This document shows, in pieces, positions 1 to 8,407 of a stretch of DNA of 64,000 nucleotides (the first letter of the stretch is position 1; every line of letters begins with the position of its first letter). Source of the DNA: Halopenitus salinus (lineage in GTDB: Archaea; Halobacteriota; Halobacteria; Halobacteriales; Haloferacaceae); assembly GCF_042662125.1 (NCBI RefSeq), contig NZ_JBHSXL010000006.1, positions 124,001-188,000 of the forward strand, in the 5' to 3' direction. The position numbers and the translations under genes were made by a program. The notes under the pieces are model-generated. The model saw only the letters and a program-made list of their open reading frames with translations. It searched no databases and had not been told where the DNA came from.

Positions 1-1397
1 CCACCCTCCACATCCGAATCGTCCTCCGAGTTCGTTCCGGCCCCCGCGTCCGGATCCGAATTCGCCTCCGGCCTGAGGATCACGGCCGAGACGCGCATCC
101 CCTCGACCTCGGAGACCTCCAGTTCGTGCTCGCCGACGATCACCCGGTCGCCGACCTCCGGGGGTCGACCGAGCCTCGAGAGGACCAGTCCGCCGACGGT
201 CTCGACCGTGTCGGTCGCGAAGTCGGTTCCGAGTTCGTCGTCGAGCGCCGAGAGCGCGAGCCCGCCGTCGACCACCGCTGGGCCGTCCTCGGGGCGGTCG
301 ATCCCCGGTTCGCGACCGCGAACGTCGAACTCGTCGCGGATGTCCCCGACGACGACCTCCACGATGTCCTCGATCGTGACTATCCCCTCGAGGACGCCCC
401 ACTCGTCGATGACCGCCGCCATCTGCGCGTGTCGGTCCTGGAGGTCCGAAAGCAGCGTCGCGACGTTGGTCGTCTCCGGGACGACGTGGATGTCGCGGGC
501 GATGTCGCCGGCGGTGGCCGCGGACTCGGTTCCGGTCCCGTTCGGCGAGCCGTCGACGAGCTGGATCGCCCGCACGACGTCCTTTGCGTCGACGAGGCCG
601 ACGACCTGGTCGGGATCGTCAGCGTCCACGACGGGATAGCGGGTGTGGCCCGACTCGACGATGATCGATCGGAGGTCGACGAGCGAGGCGTCGGCGGGAA
701 CGGTTCGCACGTCGGGACGCGGAACCATCACCTCGCGGGCGACGACGTCGTCGAGCTGGAAGACGCGCTCTATCATCTCGACCTCCTCGGCGGCGACGTG
801 ACCCTCGTCTCCGGCGTTCGAGAGCGCCATTCGAAGCTCCGTCTCGGTGAGCGTCTCGTCCGTCTCGGAGGCGGGGGGAACGCCGATCAGGCGCGTGAAG
901 GCGTTGGCGGTCCCGTTGAACACCACGATCCCGGGATAAAACAGGTAGTAGAAGAGGTGCATCGGCGCCGCGACGAGCAGCGCGATCCGCTCGGCCTGGG
1001 CGATGGCGATCGTCTTGGGTGCGAGCTCGCCGAAGACGACGTGGAGGAACGTGATCACGCCGAATCCGATCGCGAAGGCGACGAGGTGGACCAGGCTGGC
1101 GGGCAGAAATTCGCCGAGCACGGGCTCGATGATCGCCGCGACCGCGGGCTCGCCGATCCACCCGAGTCCGAGCGAGGCGATCGTGATCCCGAGTTGGGTC
1201 ACGGCCAGGTAATCGTCGAGGCTGTCCATCGCCTCCTGGAGCAGTCCCGCGCCGGCTTTGTCCTTCGCGACGGCCTCCTCCACGGCGGTCGCGCGGACCC
1301 GAACGTACGCGAACTCGGAGGCGACGAAGAAGCCGTTCAACGCGACGAGCACGAGCGCCGCGAGGATCCGGCCGACCGAGAGCGCGACGTCTACCAT
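1..1397 (-). CDS. CNNM/CorC-family (DUF21-CBS-CBS-CorC_HlyC) membrane protein, 3' end outside window
   Basis: Integral membrane protein of the hemolysin-C/CorC/CNNM type, a family linked to Mg2+ or other divalent cation transport. Translating from ATG 1397 gives a hydrophobic DUF21 domain (about residues 1-190, beginning MVDVALSVGRIL), two CBS repeats (about 215-335; EVMVPRPDV and HVVPETTNV begin the halves) and a CorC_HlyC domain (about 370-445). CBS pairs usually bind adenine nucleotides, so activity may follow ATP or Mg-ATP. The frame is open to the left edge and its last visible part is an acidic, low-complexity tail, so the stop lies outside. The family assignment is firm; the transported ion is not known. 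Confidence 0.9.
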   Translation of the reverse strand, partial: MVDVALSVGRILAALVLVALNGFFVASEFAYVRVRATAVEEAVAKDKAGAGLLQEAMDSLDDYLAVTQLGITIASLGLGWIGEPAVAAIIEPVLGEFLPASLVHLVAFAIGFGVITFLHVVFGELAPKTIAIAQAERIALLVAAPMHLFYYLFYPGIVVFNGTANAFTRLIGVPPASETDETLTETELRMALSNAGDEGHVAAEEVEMIERVFQLDDVVAREVMVPRPDVRTVPADASLVDLRSIIVESGHTRYPVVDADDPDQVVGLVDAKDVVRAIQLVDGSPNGTGTESAATAGDIARDIHVVPETTNVATLLSDLQDRHAQMAAVIDEWGVLEGIVTIEDIVEVVVGDIRDEFDVRGREPGIDRPEDGPAVVDGGLALSALDDELGTDFATDTVETVGGLVLSRLGRPPEVGDRVIVGEHELEVSEVEGMRVSAVILRPEANSDPDAGAGTNSEDDSDVEG

Positions 1398-1675
1398 CGG
1401 TCCTCCGGTCGGTGACTATTGCGTCGGCGTGCATCGGACTGGCGTGGCCATCGAGCGGTGCGGCCTCGACGGCTCGACTGGCGGGTCGGGGGCGGTCCGT
1501 GATCGAACATACGTCCCCTTCAGTCGGTCGCCACTAAACGGTACTGTCCGAGAGCGGAGTGTCCGATCGCACCAACGGACACCCGTTTCTTCCGACGGTT
1601 GCGTCGAAAGCTAATCGACGGAGCGGCCCGAATCCACCGCAACGGCTTTCCGAAAGCCTCCGGAATCGGTCCGCC

Positions 1676-2254
1676 ATGGAACGCCACGACATGCCGGTGC
1701 AGATCGACGGATCGATCGGCGATCGGATCCTCACGGAGTTCCTCGAGGACGTGATCGCGGCGATCCCGCAAGTCATCGCCGGCGTGGTCTTCTTGATCCT
1801 GGCGTTCGTGGTGATCAAGCTCGCGCTCGCCGCCACGCGAACCGCGTTCGACCGGATCTATCCCGAGGAGCAGCGACTCATCGTCGACCTCTCCGTGGCG
1901 GTCGTCGGGCTATTCTTATGGTTCGGCGCGGCGCTCGCGCTGTTGAAGATCGTCGGCCTCGGCGACGTCGCCGCGAGCCTCGGAACCGCCGGCGGGTTCA
2001 TCGGGCTGGGCGTCGCCTTCGCGTTGAAGGAGATGATCGCGGACACGGTCGCCGGCGTCTACCTCCTCAAGGACCCGGACTTCACGCCCGGCGACCGCGT
2101 GGAGACGGCCTCGGTTACGGGGACCGTGACGCAGATCGACCTCCGAAAGACCCGGATCAGGGCCGACGACGGGGAGCTCGTCGTGCTGGCGAATCGCGAC
2201 GTCGAGAAGAAGTGGACGAACCGATCGCGTGGGGAGAACGCCGACGCCGGGTGA
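1676..2254 (+). CDS. Small MscS-like mechanosensitive channel
   Basis: A 192-residue MscS-family protein. There are three hydrophobic segments (about residues 22-45, 65-88 and 96-125). The last contains the glycine/alanine-rich pore-lining pattern GTAGGFIGLGVAFALKE, followed by the beta domain (about 130-178, with FTPGDRVETASVTGTV). The protein stops soon after the beta domain and lacks the C-terminal alpha/beta cage of E. coli MscS, as many archaeal short versions do. It would release solutes on hypo-osmotic shock. I chose ATG 1676; ATG 1691 (MPVQ) is also possible. A long upstream in-frame extension looks like unused frame. The tail ENADAG ends in a DNA motif that recurs just downstream. 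Confidence 0.85.
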   Translation: MERHDMPVQIDGSIGDRILTEFLEDVIAAIPQVIAGVVFLILAFVVIKLALAATRTAFDRIYPEEQRLIVDLSVAVVGLFLWFGAALALLKIVGLGDVAASLGTAGGFIGLGVAFALKEMIADTVAGVYLLKDPDFTPGDRVETASVTGTVTQIDLRKTRIRADDGELVVLANRDVEKKWTNRSRGENADAG

Positions 2255-2315
2255 AAACCATCATCAAAGGAGCCGACGCCGGCTGAAGTCGATCGTCGGA
2301 GGACGCCGACGCCGG
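2240..2315. repeat. Three direct copies of GCCGACGCCGG around the mscS stop
   Basis: The 11-mer GCCGACGCCGG occurs at 2240-2250, 2272-2282 and 2305-2315. The first two are followed within two bases by TGA, and GATCGTCG also repeats nearby. The first copy encodes the last residues of the MscS-like protein, so the gene's 3' end appears partly duplicated into the spacer. I know of no function for it. Confidence 0.6.
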
Positions 2316-2359
2316 CCGAGATCGATCGTCGCGGACCTGCACCCGCACCCGCATCCGCG

Positions 2360-2371
2360 CCGTTTTACCGT
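2360..2371 (+). promoter_or_regulatory. TATA-like box of the COG1031 gene
   Basis: CCGTTTTACCG is centred about 30 nt before ATG 2396, the spacing expected of a leaderless haloarchaeal transcript. Confidence 0.5.
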
Positions 2372-2395
2372 CTCGGGCGAGTAGGACGCGCCAAT

Positions 2396-4243
2396 ATGAC
2401 CGATCCGGCCGCAGTCGACGGCGGGACCCCCGCCGATCCCGCGGACCTGTCCGTCACCATCGTCGACGGGTACGTCGACGAGCCGGCGCACTTCGGCGTG
2501 CCGCCGTACATCTCCACCTACCCGCGGTACACGGCCGGCGCGCTGGTCGACGCCGGCGTGCCGCAGTCTTCGATCACCTACCACACGATCGACGAGCTCC
2601 GCGAGGAGCGGAACAGGCGGGCGGACGTCGCCGACGCCGACCTGTTCGTCTACGTGGGCGGGATGACCGTCCCGGGAAAGTACGTCGGCGGCACCCCGGC
2701 GGAGCCCGACGAGGTCCGCGAACTTGCCTGGACCGCGGAGGGGACCACGCTGCTCGGCGGCCCGGTCCGGTTCGGGGTCGGCGAGGAGAACGCCGGCGCC
2801 CAGGAGACCGAGCGGGACGACCTCGACTACGACTTCGTCGCGAAGGGCGACGTCGAGGCGGCCGCGTACGACCTCGTCGCGAACGGGCTGGAGGGCTTCG
2901 GCAATCGGATGCGCGAGAACCCCGAGGTCGACCGCTGGGCCCGCCTCGGTGCGTTCGTGGTCGAACAGCACCCGAACCACCCCGACCACCTCATCTGCGA
3001 GCTGGAGACCTCCCGCGGGTGCGCCTACCGGTGTTCGTTCTGTACCGAGCCGCTGTACGGCAACCCGGCGTTCCGCGACGTCGAGGGCGTCGTCGGCGAG
3101 GTGGGGGCGCTCGCCTCGCGCGGCGTGGGGCACTTCAGGCTCGGCCGCCAGGCCGACATCCTGGCGTTCGGCGGCGACGGCGAGGCGCCGAATCCGGACG
3201 CGCTCCGCCGGCTCTACGGCGGCATCCGCGAGGTCGCGCCCGATCTGGAAACCCTCCACCTCGACAACATGAATCCGGTGACGATCGTCGACTACCCCGA
3301 ACGGTCCCGCGAGGCGATCCGGATCATCGCCGAACACAACACGCCGGGCGACACCGCGGCCTTCGGCCTCGAGTCGGCGGACCCGGTCGTGCGCGAGCAG
3401 AACAACCTCCTCGTGTCCGCCGACGAGTGTCTGGAGGCCGTCCGCGTCGTCAACGAGGAGGGCGGCTGGCGTCCCGGCGACACGCCCGAGGCGACGCCCG
3501 GCGGCGACGATCGCGTCCTCGGCCCCTCGACCGGTCCCGAGGCCTCGCCGCGCCTCCCGAAGCTGCTTCCCGGGATCAACCTCGTTCACGGGCTCCAGGG
3601 CGAACGCGAGGAGACCTTCGAGCACAACCGGCGGTTCCTCCAGCGCGTCTACGACGAGGGGCTGATGCTCCGTCGGATCAACATCCGGCAGGTGATGGCG
3701 TTCGCGGGCACGGAGATGGCGGAGACGGGAGCCGACGTCGCCGAGGACCACAAACGCCAGTTCAAACGCTACAAGGAGGAGGTTCGCGAGACGATCGACA
3801 ATCCGATGCTCGACCGCGTGGTCCCGCCGGGAACGGTCCTCCCGGACGTCCACCTCGAGTACCACCAGGACGGGACCACCTTCGGCCGCCAGCTCGGCAC
3901 CTACGCGCTGCTCGTCGGCATCCCTGGCGAGCGCGAACTGGGACGTGCGATCGACGTCGCGATCGTCGACCACGGGTACCGGTCGGTCACCGGGGTTCCC
4001 TACCCCCTCGACGTCAACGAGGCGTCGATGGACGAGCTGACCGCGATCCCCGGCATCGCGCAAAGTACCGCCGGCGACGTGATCGTCGGCCGCCCCTACG
4101 AGTCGCTCGCGGAGGTCCCCGTGGAGACGATCGACCTCTCGCGGTACTTCGTGGCTGGCGACGGCGACGAAGGCGACGGCGGTCGGATTCCGGGAGCGGC
4201 AGGAGCGGGGATCCACAAACCGGCGTCCGGAAGAAGCGACTGA
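2396..4243 (+). CDS. Radical SAM protein with C-terminal helix-hairpin-helix (COG1031)
   Basis: A 615-residue radical SAM enzyme. The [4Fe-4S]/SAM motif is CAYRCSFC (CX3CX2C) at about residues 208-215, in SRGCAYRCSFCTEPLYG. A B12-binding-like Rossmann region (about 15-140) precedes it, and a ComEA-type helix-hairpin-helix (LDVNEASMDELTAIPGIA) sits near residues 538-575. This layout is that of COG1031, an archaeal family of unknown substrate; the HhH hints at a nucleic-acid target. The sequence is complete and ends with a low-complexity tail. It lies 3 nt upstream of the MBL-fold gene, so the two are probably co-transcribed. I am confident of the fold and cannot name the reaction. Confidence 0.85.
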   Translation: MTDPAAVDGGTPADPADLSVTIVDGYVDEPAHFGVPPYISTYPRYTAGALVDAGVPQSSITYHTIDELREERNRRADVADADLFVYVGGMTVPGKYVGGTPAEPDEVRELAWTAEGTTLLGGPVRFGVGEENAGAQETERDDLDYDFVAKGDVEAAAYDLVANGLEGFGNRMRENPEVDRWARLGAFVVEQHPNHPDHLICELETSRGCAYRCSFCTEPLYGNPAFRDVEGVVGEVGALASRGVGHFRLGRQADILAFGGDGEAPNPDALRRLYGGIREVAPDLETLHLDNMNPVTIVDYPERSREAIRIIAEHNTPGDTAAFGLESADPVVREQNNLLVSADECLEAVRVVNEEGGWRPGDTPEATPGGDDRVLGPSTGPEASPRLPKLLPGINLVHGLQGEREETFEHNRRFLQRVYDEGLMLRRINIRQVMAFAGTEMAETGADVAEDHKRQFKRYKEEVRETIDNPMLDRVVPPGTVLPDVHLEYHQDGTTFGRQLGTYALLVGIPGERELGRAIDVAIVDHGYRSVTGVPYPLDVNEASMDELTAIPGIAQSTAGDVIVGRPYESLAEVPVETIDLSRYFVAGDGDEGDGGRIPGAAGAGIHKPASGRSD

Positions 4244-4246
4244 TCG

Positions 4247-5119
4247 ATGTCGGACGAGGACCGGGACGCGGATCCCACGGGGACGTCACCGTCGACGTCG
4301 ACGCCTACGACGAGATCTCGAACGGGACGTCCGTCGATCCGCCGAGTCCCGATCCGGACGCCCTCGACGCGAGCGCCCGGCGGGACGACGAACGCGTACG
4401 TCCTCGGCGACCTTCTCGTCGATCCGGCCGGCAGGCACCCGGACCTCGATCGAGTCGCCGAGTCCGTCGAACACGTCGCAGTCACCCACGCCCACCCCGA
4501 CCACGTCGGCGCGGTCGCCGAGTACGCGGCCGCCGCGGAAGCGACGACGTGGGCCCCGTCGGCGTTCGCGGACCGCTTCGAGGAGGCGACCGGGGCGGAG
4601 CCCGACGCGACCTTCACGGAGGGCGATGCGATCGGGAGCGCCGACGCGATCGCCATCGCGACGCCGGGCCATGCCGTCGACCACTTCGCGTTTGCGGTCG
4701 GCGAAGGGACGGAACACGAGGGGGCTCCCCGCGGCGGGGAGGCGATCCTCTGCGGCGATCTGGCGCTCGCGGAGGGCAGCGTCGTCGTCAGCCGGGAGGG
4801 CGGCGGCCTCCGAGCGTATCTCGAGAGCCTCCGTCGGATCAGGGATCGAGGCCCGACGGTCCTGTACCCGGGCCACGGCCCGGCGATCCAGGATCCGCGC
4901 TCGACCCTCGATCGGCTGATCGACCGCCGACTCGACCGGGAGCGGTCGGTGCTCGAGGCCGTCGAGGCGGGCGCGAGCGACGTCGATGCGGTTCTCGAGG
5001 GGGCCTACGATCGGGACCTGATCGGCGTCGAGGACCTCGCCCGCGCGACCGTTCGCGCACACCTCGAGAAGCTCCTCAAGGATGGGCGGATCGAGGGGGC
5101 GTGGCGCGATCGGCTCTGA
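4247..5119 (+). CDS. Metallo-beta-lactamase-fold hydrolase with C-terminal winged-helix-like region
   Basis: A 290-residue MBL-fold protein. The metal motif THAHPDHVG lies near residues 80-88, a second His (TPGHAVDHF) near 143, the bridging Asp in CGDLALAEG near 170, and YPGHGPAI near 206. The C-terminal 70 residues (LDRERSVLEAVEAGASDVDA onward) form the helical winged domain seen in LACTB2-like hydrolases, some of which cut RNA or hydrolyse thioesters. The first 40 residues are a Thr/Ser/Arg-rich low-complexity stretch before GGTTNAYVLGD, so the real start may be downstream. It follows the radical SAM gene by 3 nt. Confidence 0.82.
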   Translation: MSDEDRDADPTGTSPSTSTPTTRSRTGRPSIRRVPIRTPSTRAPGGTTNAYVLGDLLVDPAGRHPDLDRVAESVEHVAVTHAHPDHVGAVAEYAAAAEATTWAPSAFADRFEEATGAEPDATFTEGDAIGSADAIAIATPGHAVDHFAFAVGEGTEHEGAPRGGEAILCGDLALAEGSVVVSREGGGLRAYLESLRRIRDRGPTVLYPGHGPAIQDPRSTLDRLIDRRLDRERSVLEAVEAGASDVDAVLEGAYDRDLIGVEDLARATVRAHLEKLLKDGRIEGAWRDRL

Positions 5120-5163
5120 TCGGACCGGCCAGGAGAATCGAACTCGCCTCGGCGACGCGGTGC

Positions 5164-5655
5164 TCAACTCGCGACGTCGTCGGTTCGCTGCCGTGGGAGG
5201 TTCCGCCGGTGGAGGACGTACTCGGCCAGCGTGCGGACGAGGATCGAAACGAGCGCGAGGAGGCCGAGGCCGACTCCGACGAACAGGAGTCCGATGGCGC
5301 CCGGCCCGGACATCGGCTCGTCCGAGAGGGTGGCGATCAGGACCGCGAACGCGCCGCCCGCCAGAAGGGGCACGACGACCTCGACTGCACGAACGACCGT
5401 GTACGCCGGACGAGCGGCGAGCCGGTCGGTCGGCGAGTCGTCCTCGGAACGGAGCGTCCGATACCCCGCGACAAGCGCCTCGGCGAGGACGACGAGCGCG
5501 AGAACGGGCCCGAGGAAGGCGACGAGGAGGAGAACGCGGAGCTGTTGGCCGGGGAGGATCCGAAAGAACCCGAGCGTGGCGATGGCGAGGATACAGACGA
5601 CGGCGACGAGCTTGCAGGCCTGGAGGGGCTTTGCGGCGAGGAACCGGCGGATCAT
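5164..5655 (-). CDS. Small four-helix membrane protein, function unknown
   Basis: A 163-residue protein with about four hydrophobic segments (residues 13-32, 37-62, 86-110 and 118-145) and a basic C-terminus (HRRNLPRQR). I do not recognise the family. It is convergent with the MBL-fold gene upstream and is probably read separately from the cobalamin genes to its right, which end 32 nt before its start. Confidence 0.65.
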   Translation of the reverse strand: MIRRFLAAKPLQACKLVAVVCILAIATLGFFRILPGQQLRVLLLVAFLGPVLALVVLAEALVAGYRTLRSEDDSPTDRLAARPAYTVVRAVEVVVPLLAGGAFAVLIATLSDEPMSGPGAIGLLFVGVGLGLLALVSILVRTLAEYVLHRRNLPRQRTDDVAS

Positions 5656-5686
5656 GGGTTGTGGTACGAATCTGACCCCCTCGACG

Positions 5687-6511
5687 TCATAAATCCCCGT
5701 CCCGGTCGACCGGCGTCACCCGCGCACGCTCGTTCGACACGACGCCGTGATCGGCGTCCGCGACGTCCGAGGGGATCGAGTCGGCGGTCCCGGCGTATCG
5801 AGATCGGAGCGAGGCCGCGACCGCGTCGCGCACGCAGACGCGCGCCGCCCGTCCGACCGGCGTAGCGCTTCCGGAGAACCGCGCGTGCTCGCCGTCGGGG
5901 TCGTCGCCGACCACGATCGCATCGGAAGTCGTCCCCGGAACTCCGGTCGTCGCGAGCAGCGTGGCGGCCTTGGCCTCGGCGACGACGGCGAGCAGGTTCG
6001 CGAGCGCGCCGGAGGCGAGCGACCGCGTGGTGACGGCGATCACGTTGACGGTGCCGTCGTGGCGGTGCTCGTCGAGGGACACCCCGCCGACATCCGCGTT
6101 CGGATCGCGATCCGCGATCGGCAACGCGGCGGGATTCGAAATGCCGGCGGTGGCGACGGCCGCGACCGGGCCGAGACGGGCACGTCGCGCGTGCGCCTGG
6201 TCGACCCCGGTGAGGAGCGCGGGGGCGGCGCCGGAGCCCGCACCCGATCCGAAGCCGGCCCGGTCGAGTCGCTCGGCGACGTAGGATCCGAGGTCCCGGT
6301 CGTCGAACCCGTCGGGAACGGTGAGGTTGTAGGCGGCGTCGGCGACTTCCTGCCCGCCGTCGAAACCGGTCGAGAGGAACCGCGTGTCCGGGCGCGCCAG
6401 CCGACAGACGCCGTCGGAGACGGTCGCCTCGAGGACCGGATCGGAACGTGGTGACGAACCGGATCCGGAGCCGGAATCGGGGCCGGAGTCGGAGCCGAAA
6501 CGATCAGACAT
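5687..6511 (-). CDS. cbiZ: Adenosylcobinamide amidohydrolase CbiZ
   Basis: CbiZ hydrolyses the aminopropanol amide of adenosylcobinamide to give adenosylcobyric acid, which lets archaea salvage incomplete corrinoids. The 274-residue product carries the family pattern FLSTGFDGGQEVADAAYN (about residues 45-62), LLTGVDQAHARRA and the Gly-rich VATAGISNPAALP (about 120-150), and VIAVTTRSLASGALANLLAV later. The first 35 residues are a Gly/Ser/Asp low-complexity tail not needed by the family. The start overlaps the end of cobD by 8 nt, so it is the last gene of the cobamide operon and works with CbiB and CobD to rebuild cobinamide phosphate. Confidence 0.88.
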   Translation of the reverse strand: MSDRFGSDSGPDSGSGSGSSPRSDPVLEATVSDGVCRLARPDTRFLSTGFDGGQEVADAAYNLTVPDGFDDRDLGSYVAERLDRAGFGSGAGSGAAPALLTGVDQAHARRARLGPVAAVATAGISNPAALPIADRDPNADVGGVSLDEHRHDGTVNVIAVTTRSLASGALANLLAVVAEAKAATLLATTGVPGTTSDAIVVGDDPDGEHARFSGSATPVGRAARVCVRDAVAASLRSRYAGTADSIPSDVADADHGVVSNERARVTPVDRDGDL

Positions 6512-7517
6512 CGAGCGCCTCGAGGAGCCCGTCGTTCTCCGTCGGCCGACGCACGGCGACGCGAACGTGGCGATCGAGCGTGCGGAAGGTTCGAGCGTCC
6601 CGGATCGCGTAGCCGGCCTCGCGCGCGTCGTCGATCAACGCGTCGACGGACGCGTCGTCCGGGTCGACCTCGAGGAGCAGGAACGGGGCGTCGGAGGGGA
6701 ACACTCGAAAGCGGGTCGCGAGGCGGTCGGCCATCCGTTCGCGCTCGCTCGCGACGCGCTGGCGGGTGCGTTCGAGGAACGCCCCGCGACCGAGACAGTG
6801 CGCGCCGACGGCGGCGGCCGGCGTGGAGAGCCCCCAGGACGGCCGCGCCGTCTCGAGCGCCTCGCGCCACTCGCCGGTCGCGACGAGGAACCCCGCACGC
6901 AGCCCCGGGAGACCGAAGACCTTCGTGAGCGATCGCGCGACGACGACGCCCGGTGCCGGACCGAGGCTCTCCCGATCGGTGAAATCGAGGAACGCCTCGT
7001 CGACGAGGAGCGGCGTGTCTCCCCCCCGACACCGCGCCGCGAACGCTTCCAGGTCCGGCTCCGGATACGCCTGGCCGGTCGGGTTGTTCGGGTGACAGAC
7101 GACCGCGAGCGCGTACTCCGCCGGATCGGCCTCGAGGATCGACTCGTGGGAGACGAACTCCGGACTGCCACCCTGCAGGCGGACCTCGCGTGCGTACTCG
7201 CCGAAGGAGGGCTCGGGGAGGAGCACGCGGTCGCCCTCGGAGACCGCGATCGAACAGACGAGCCGGATCCCCGCGAGCGCGCCGGCGGTCGGGATCACCT
7301 CCGGGCCGTCACACCCCACGGCGTCGGCGGCGGCGGTTCGGAACTCGGTGTAGCCGTCCGACGGGTACCGCCGCGAGACGGAGAGGGCGGCCTCGTAGAC
7401 CGGCGTGACGCCGGGGGGCGACTCGGGGTTCGTGTTCGCGCTGAAGTCGACCACGGCGGGGTCGCTCGTCCCGCCGTGGGGGACGCGGTCGAGGGCGGCG
7501 AGGGCGTCGCGGTCCAT
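6504..7517 (-). CDS. cobD: L-threonine-O-3-phosphate decarboxylase CobD (PLP aminotransferase fold)
   Basis: A 337-residue PLP enzyme of fold type I, close to histidinol-phosphate aminotransferase. Within a cobamide operon it is best read as CobD, which decarboxylates threonine phosphate to (R)-1-aminopropan-2-ol phosphate for CbiB. Features seen: FSANTNPESPPG near the N-terminus, CHPNNPTGQ (about residue 130), LLVDEAFLDF (about 165) and the Schiff-base lysine in ARSLTKVFGLPGLRAGF (about 190). ATG 7517 begins MDRDALAALD; an upstream in-frame ATG at 7562 adds 15 residues that look non-coding. Paralogous HisC remains the main alternative, made unlikely by the neighbours. Confidence 0.85.
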   Translation of the reverse strand: MDRDALAALDRVPHGGTSDPAVVDFSANTNPESPPGVTPVYEAALSVSRRYPSDGYTEFRTAAADAVGCDGPEVIPTAGALAGIRLVCSIAVSEGDRVLLPEPSFGEYAREVRLQGGSPEFVSHESILEADPAEYALAVVCHPNNPTGQAYPEPDLEAFAARCRGGDTPLLVDEAFLDFTDRESLGPAPGVVVARSLTKVFGLPGLRAGFLVATGEWREALETARPSWGLSTPAAAVGAHCLGRGAFLERTRQRVASERERMADRLATRFRVFPSDAPFLLLEVDPDDASVDALIDDAREAGYAIRDARTFRTLDRHVRVAVRRPTENDGLLEALDV

Positions 7518-7603
7518 ACGGTACGGAGGGCCGCGATCGGCTACAAAGGTTCCGCTCCCCACAACGTCGATCGGCGTCGGGGACCCGCGTCATCGATCGC
7601 CGC

Positions 7604-8407
7604 TTAGATCCGATCGCGTGCGACGGCGAGGTCGCCGGGACGGTTCACGTTCACGGCGAGGGCCGGATCGTCGCGAATCCACCGACGACCGGGCTCGTCG
7701 CGGTCTCCATCGTCACCGTCGTCATTCCCGTCGTCGTCACCTCCGTCGTCGCCGACGACGTTCAGCCCCGTCGGTGCGAGGGGCCGACCTCGGTCGTCGG
7801 AGCCGAGCGTGGCGTCGACGCTGACGCCGAGACGTCGTTTCGTCCCGGCCGGAACGCAAACCGAGAGCGAGCGCGGCACCGAACGATCGGATCCGGACGT
7901 CGCTACGTCCGGTCCGGTCCAGAACCGCTCGACGGTCGCGTCCACGTGGGACGCGCGAAGCAGCGGGAGGTCGGCGACGACTGTGAGTGCGGGCGTTCCG
8001 ACCGTCTCGATCGCGGCTCGAAGATCCGCGACGTACCCCTCGCCGGTACCCTCGTGGACGACGAGATCGATCCCCTCGGCACGTCCGACCGCCTCGGGTC
8101 GGTCGGTCACATCGTCACGTCCGACCGCCTCGAGGTGTTCGATCGTCTCCGGCGCGTGCGGGGAGGCGACCGCGTGAACCGAACCGATCGAGTCCGCCTC
8201 GATCAGGGCAGAGAGGACGCGGTCGACCATCGGTCGCTCCCCGACCGTCACGAGCGGCTTCTCGTCGTACTCGACGTCGATCGTCCCCTCGGCTTCGTCC
8301 TCGCACGCGTCGAGGAGGCGCGTCCCCCGACCGCCACAGAGCAGGACGGCGGGAATCCGTGAGGACGCCGGAGGCGGCACGGTCGAGGACGACGGATCGG
8401 GGGTCAC
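7604..8407 (-). CDS. cobY: Adenosylcobinamide-phosphate guanylyltransferase CobY
   Basis: CobY, the archaeal replacement of the bacterial CobU guanylyltransferase, activates adenosylcobinamide phosphate with GTP for CobS. The 267-residue protein has the nucleotidyltransferase signature AVLLCGGRGTRLLDA (about residues 20-34), KPLVTVGERPMVDRVL and VVADLPLL (about 133). GTG 8407 is used because no ATG fits, and GTGA overlaps the cobS stop by 3 nt. Near the C-terminus (about residues 218-237) an insertion made almost wholly of Asp and Gly is encoded by a GTC/ATC-rich simple repeat (about 7690-7760), probably a recent expansion. Confidence 0.85.
   Translation of the reverse strand: MTPDPSSSTVPPPASSRIPAVLLCGGRGTRLLDACEDEAEGTIDVEYDEKPLVTVGERPMVDRVLSALIEADSIGSVHAVASPHAPETIEHLEAVGRDDVTDRPEAVGRAEGIDLVVHEGTGEGYVADLRAAIETVGTPALTVVADLPLLRASHVDATVERFWTGPDVATSGSDRSVPRSLSVCVPAGTKRRLGVSVDATLGSDDRGRPLAPTGLNVVGDDGGDDDGNDDGDDGDRDEPGRRWIRDDPALAVNVNRPGDLAVARDRI

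Noticed and set aside
2264..4216. Long minus-strand open frame antisense to the COG1031 radical SAM gene
   Set aside because: GC-rich halophile DNA keeps such frames open. The plus-strand frame has clear motifs and acidic composition; this one is Arg/Val/Asp-rich noise with no family pattern.
3019..5865. 948-codon plus-strand open frame across two genes
   Set aside because: Translation is Arg/Gly/Pro-rich with no domain. It overlaps the radical SAM and MBL genes in another frame.
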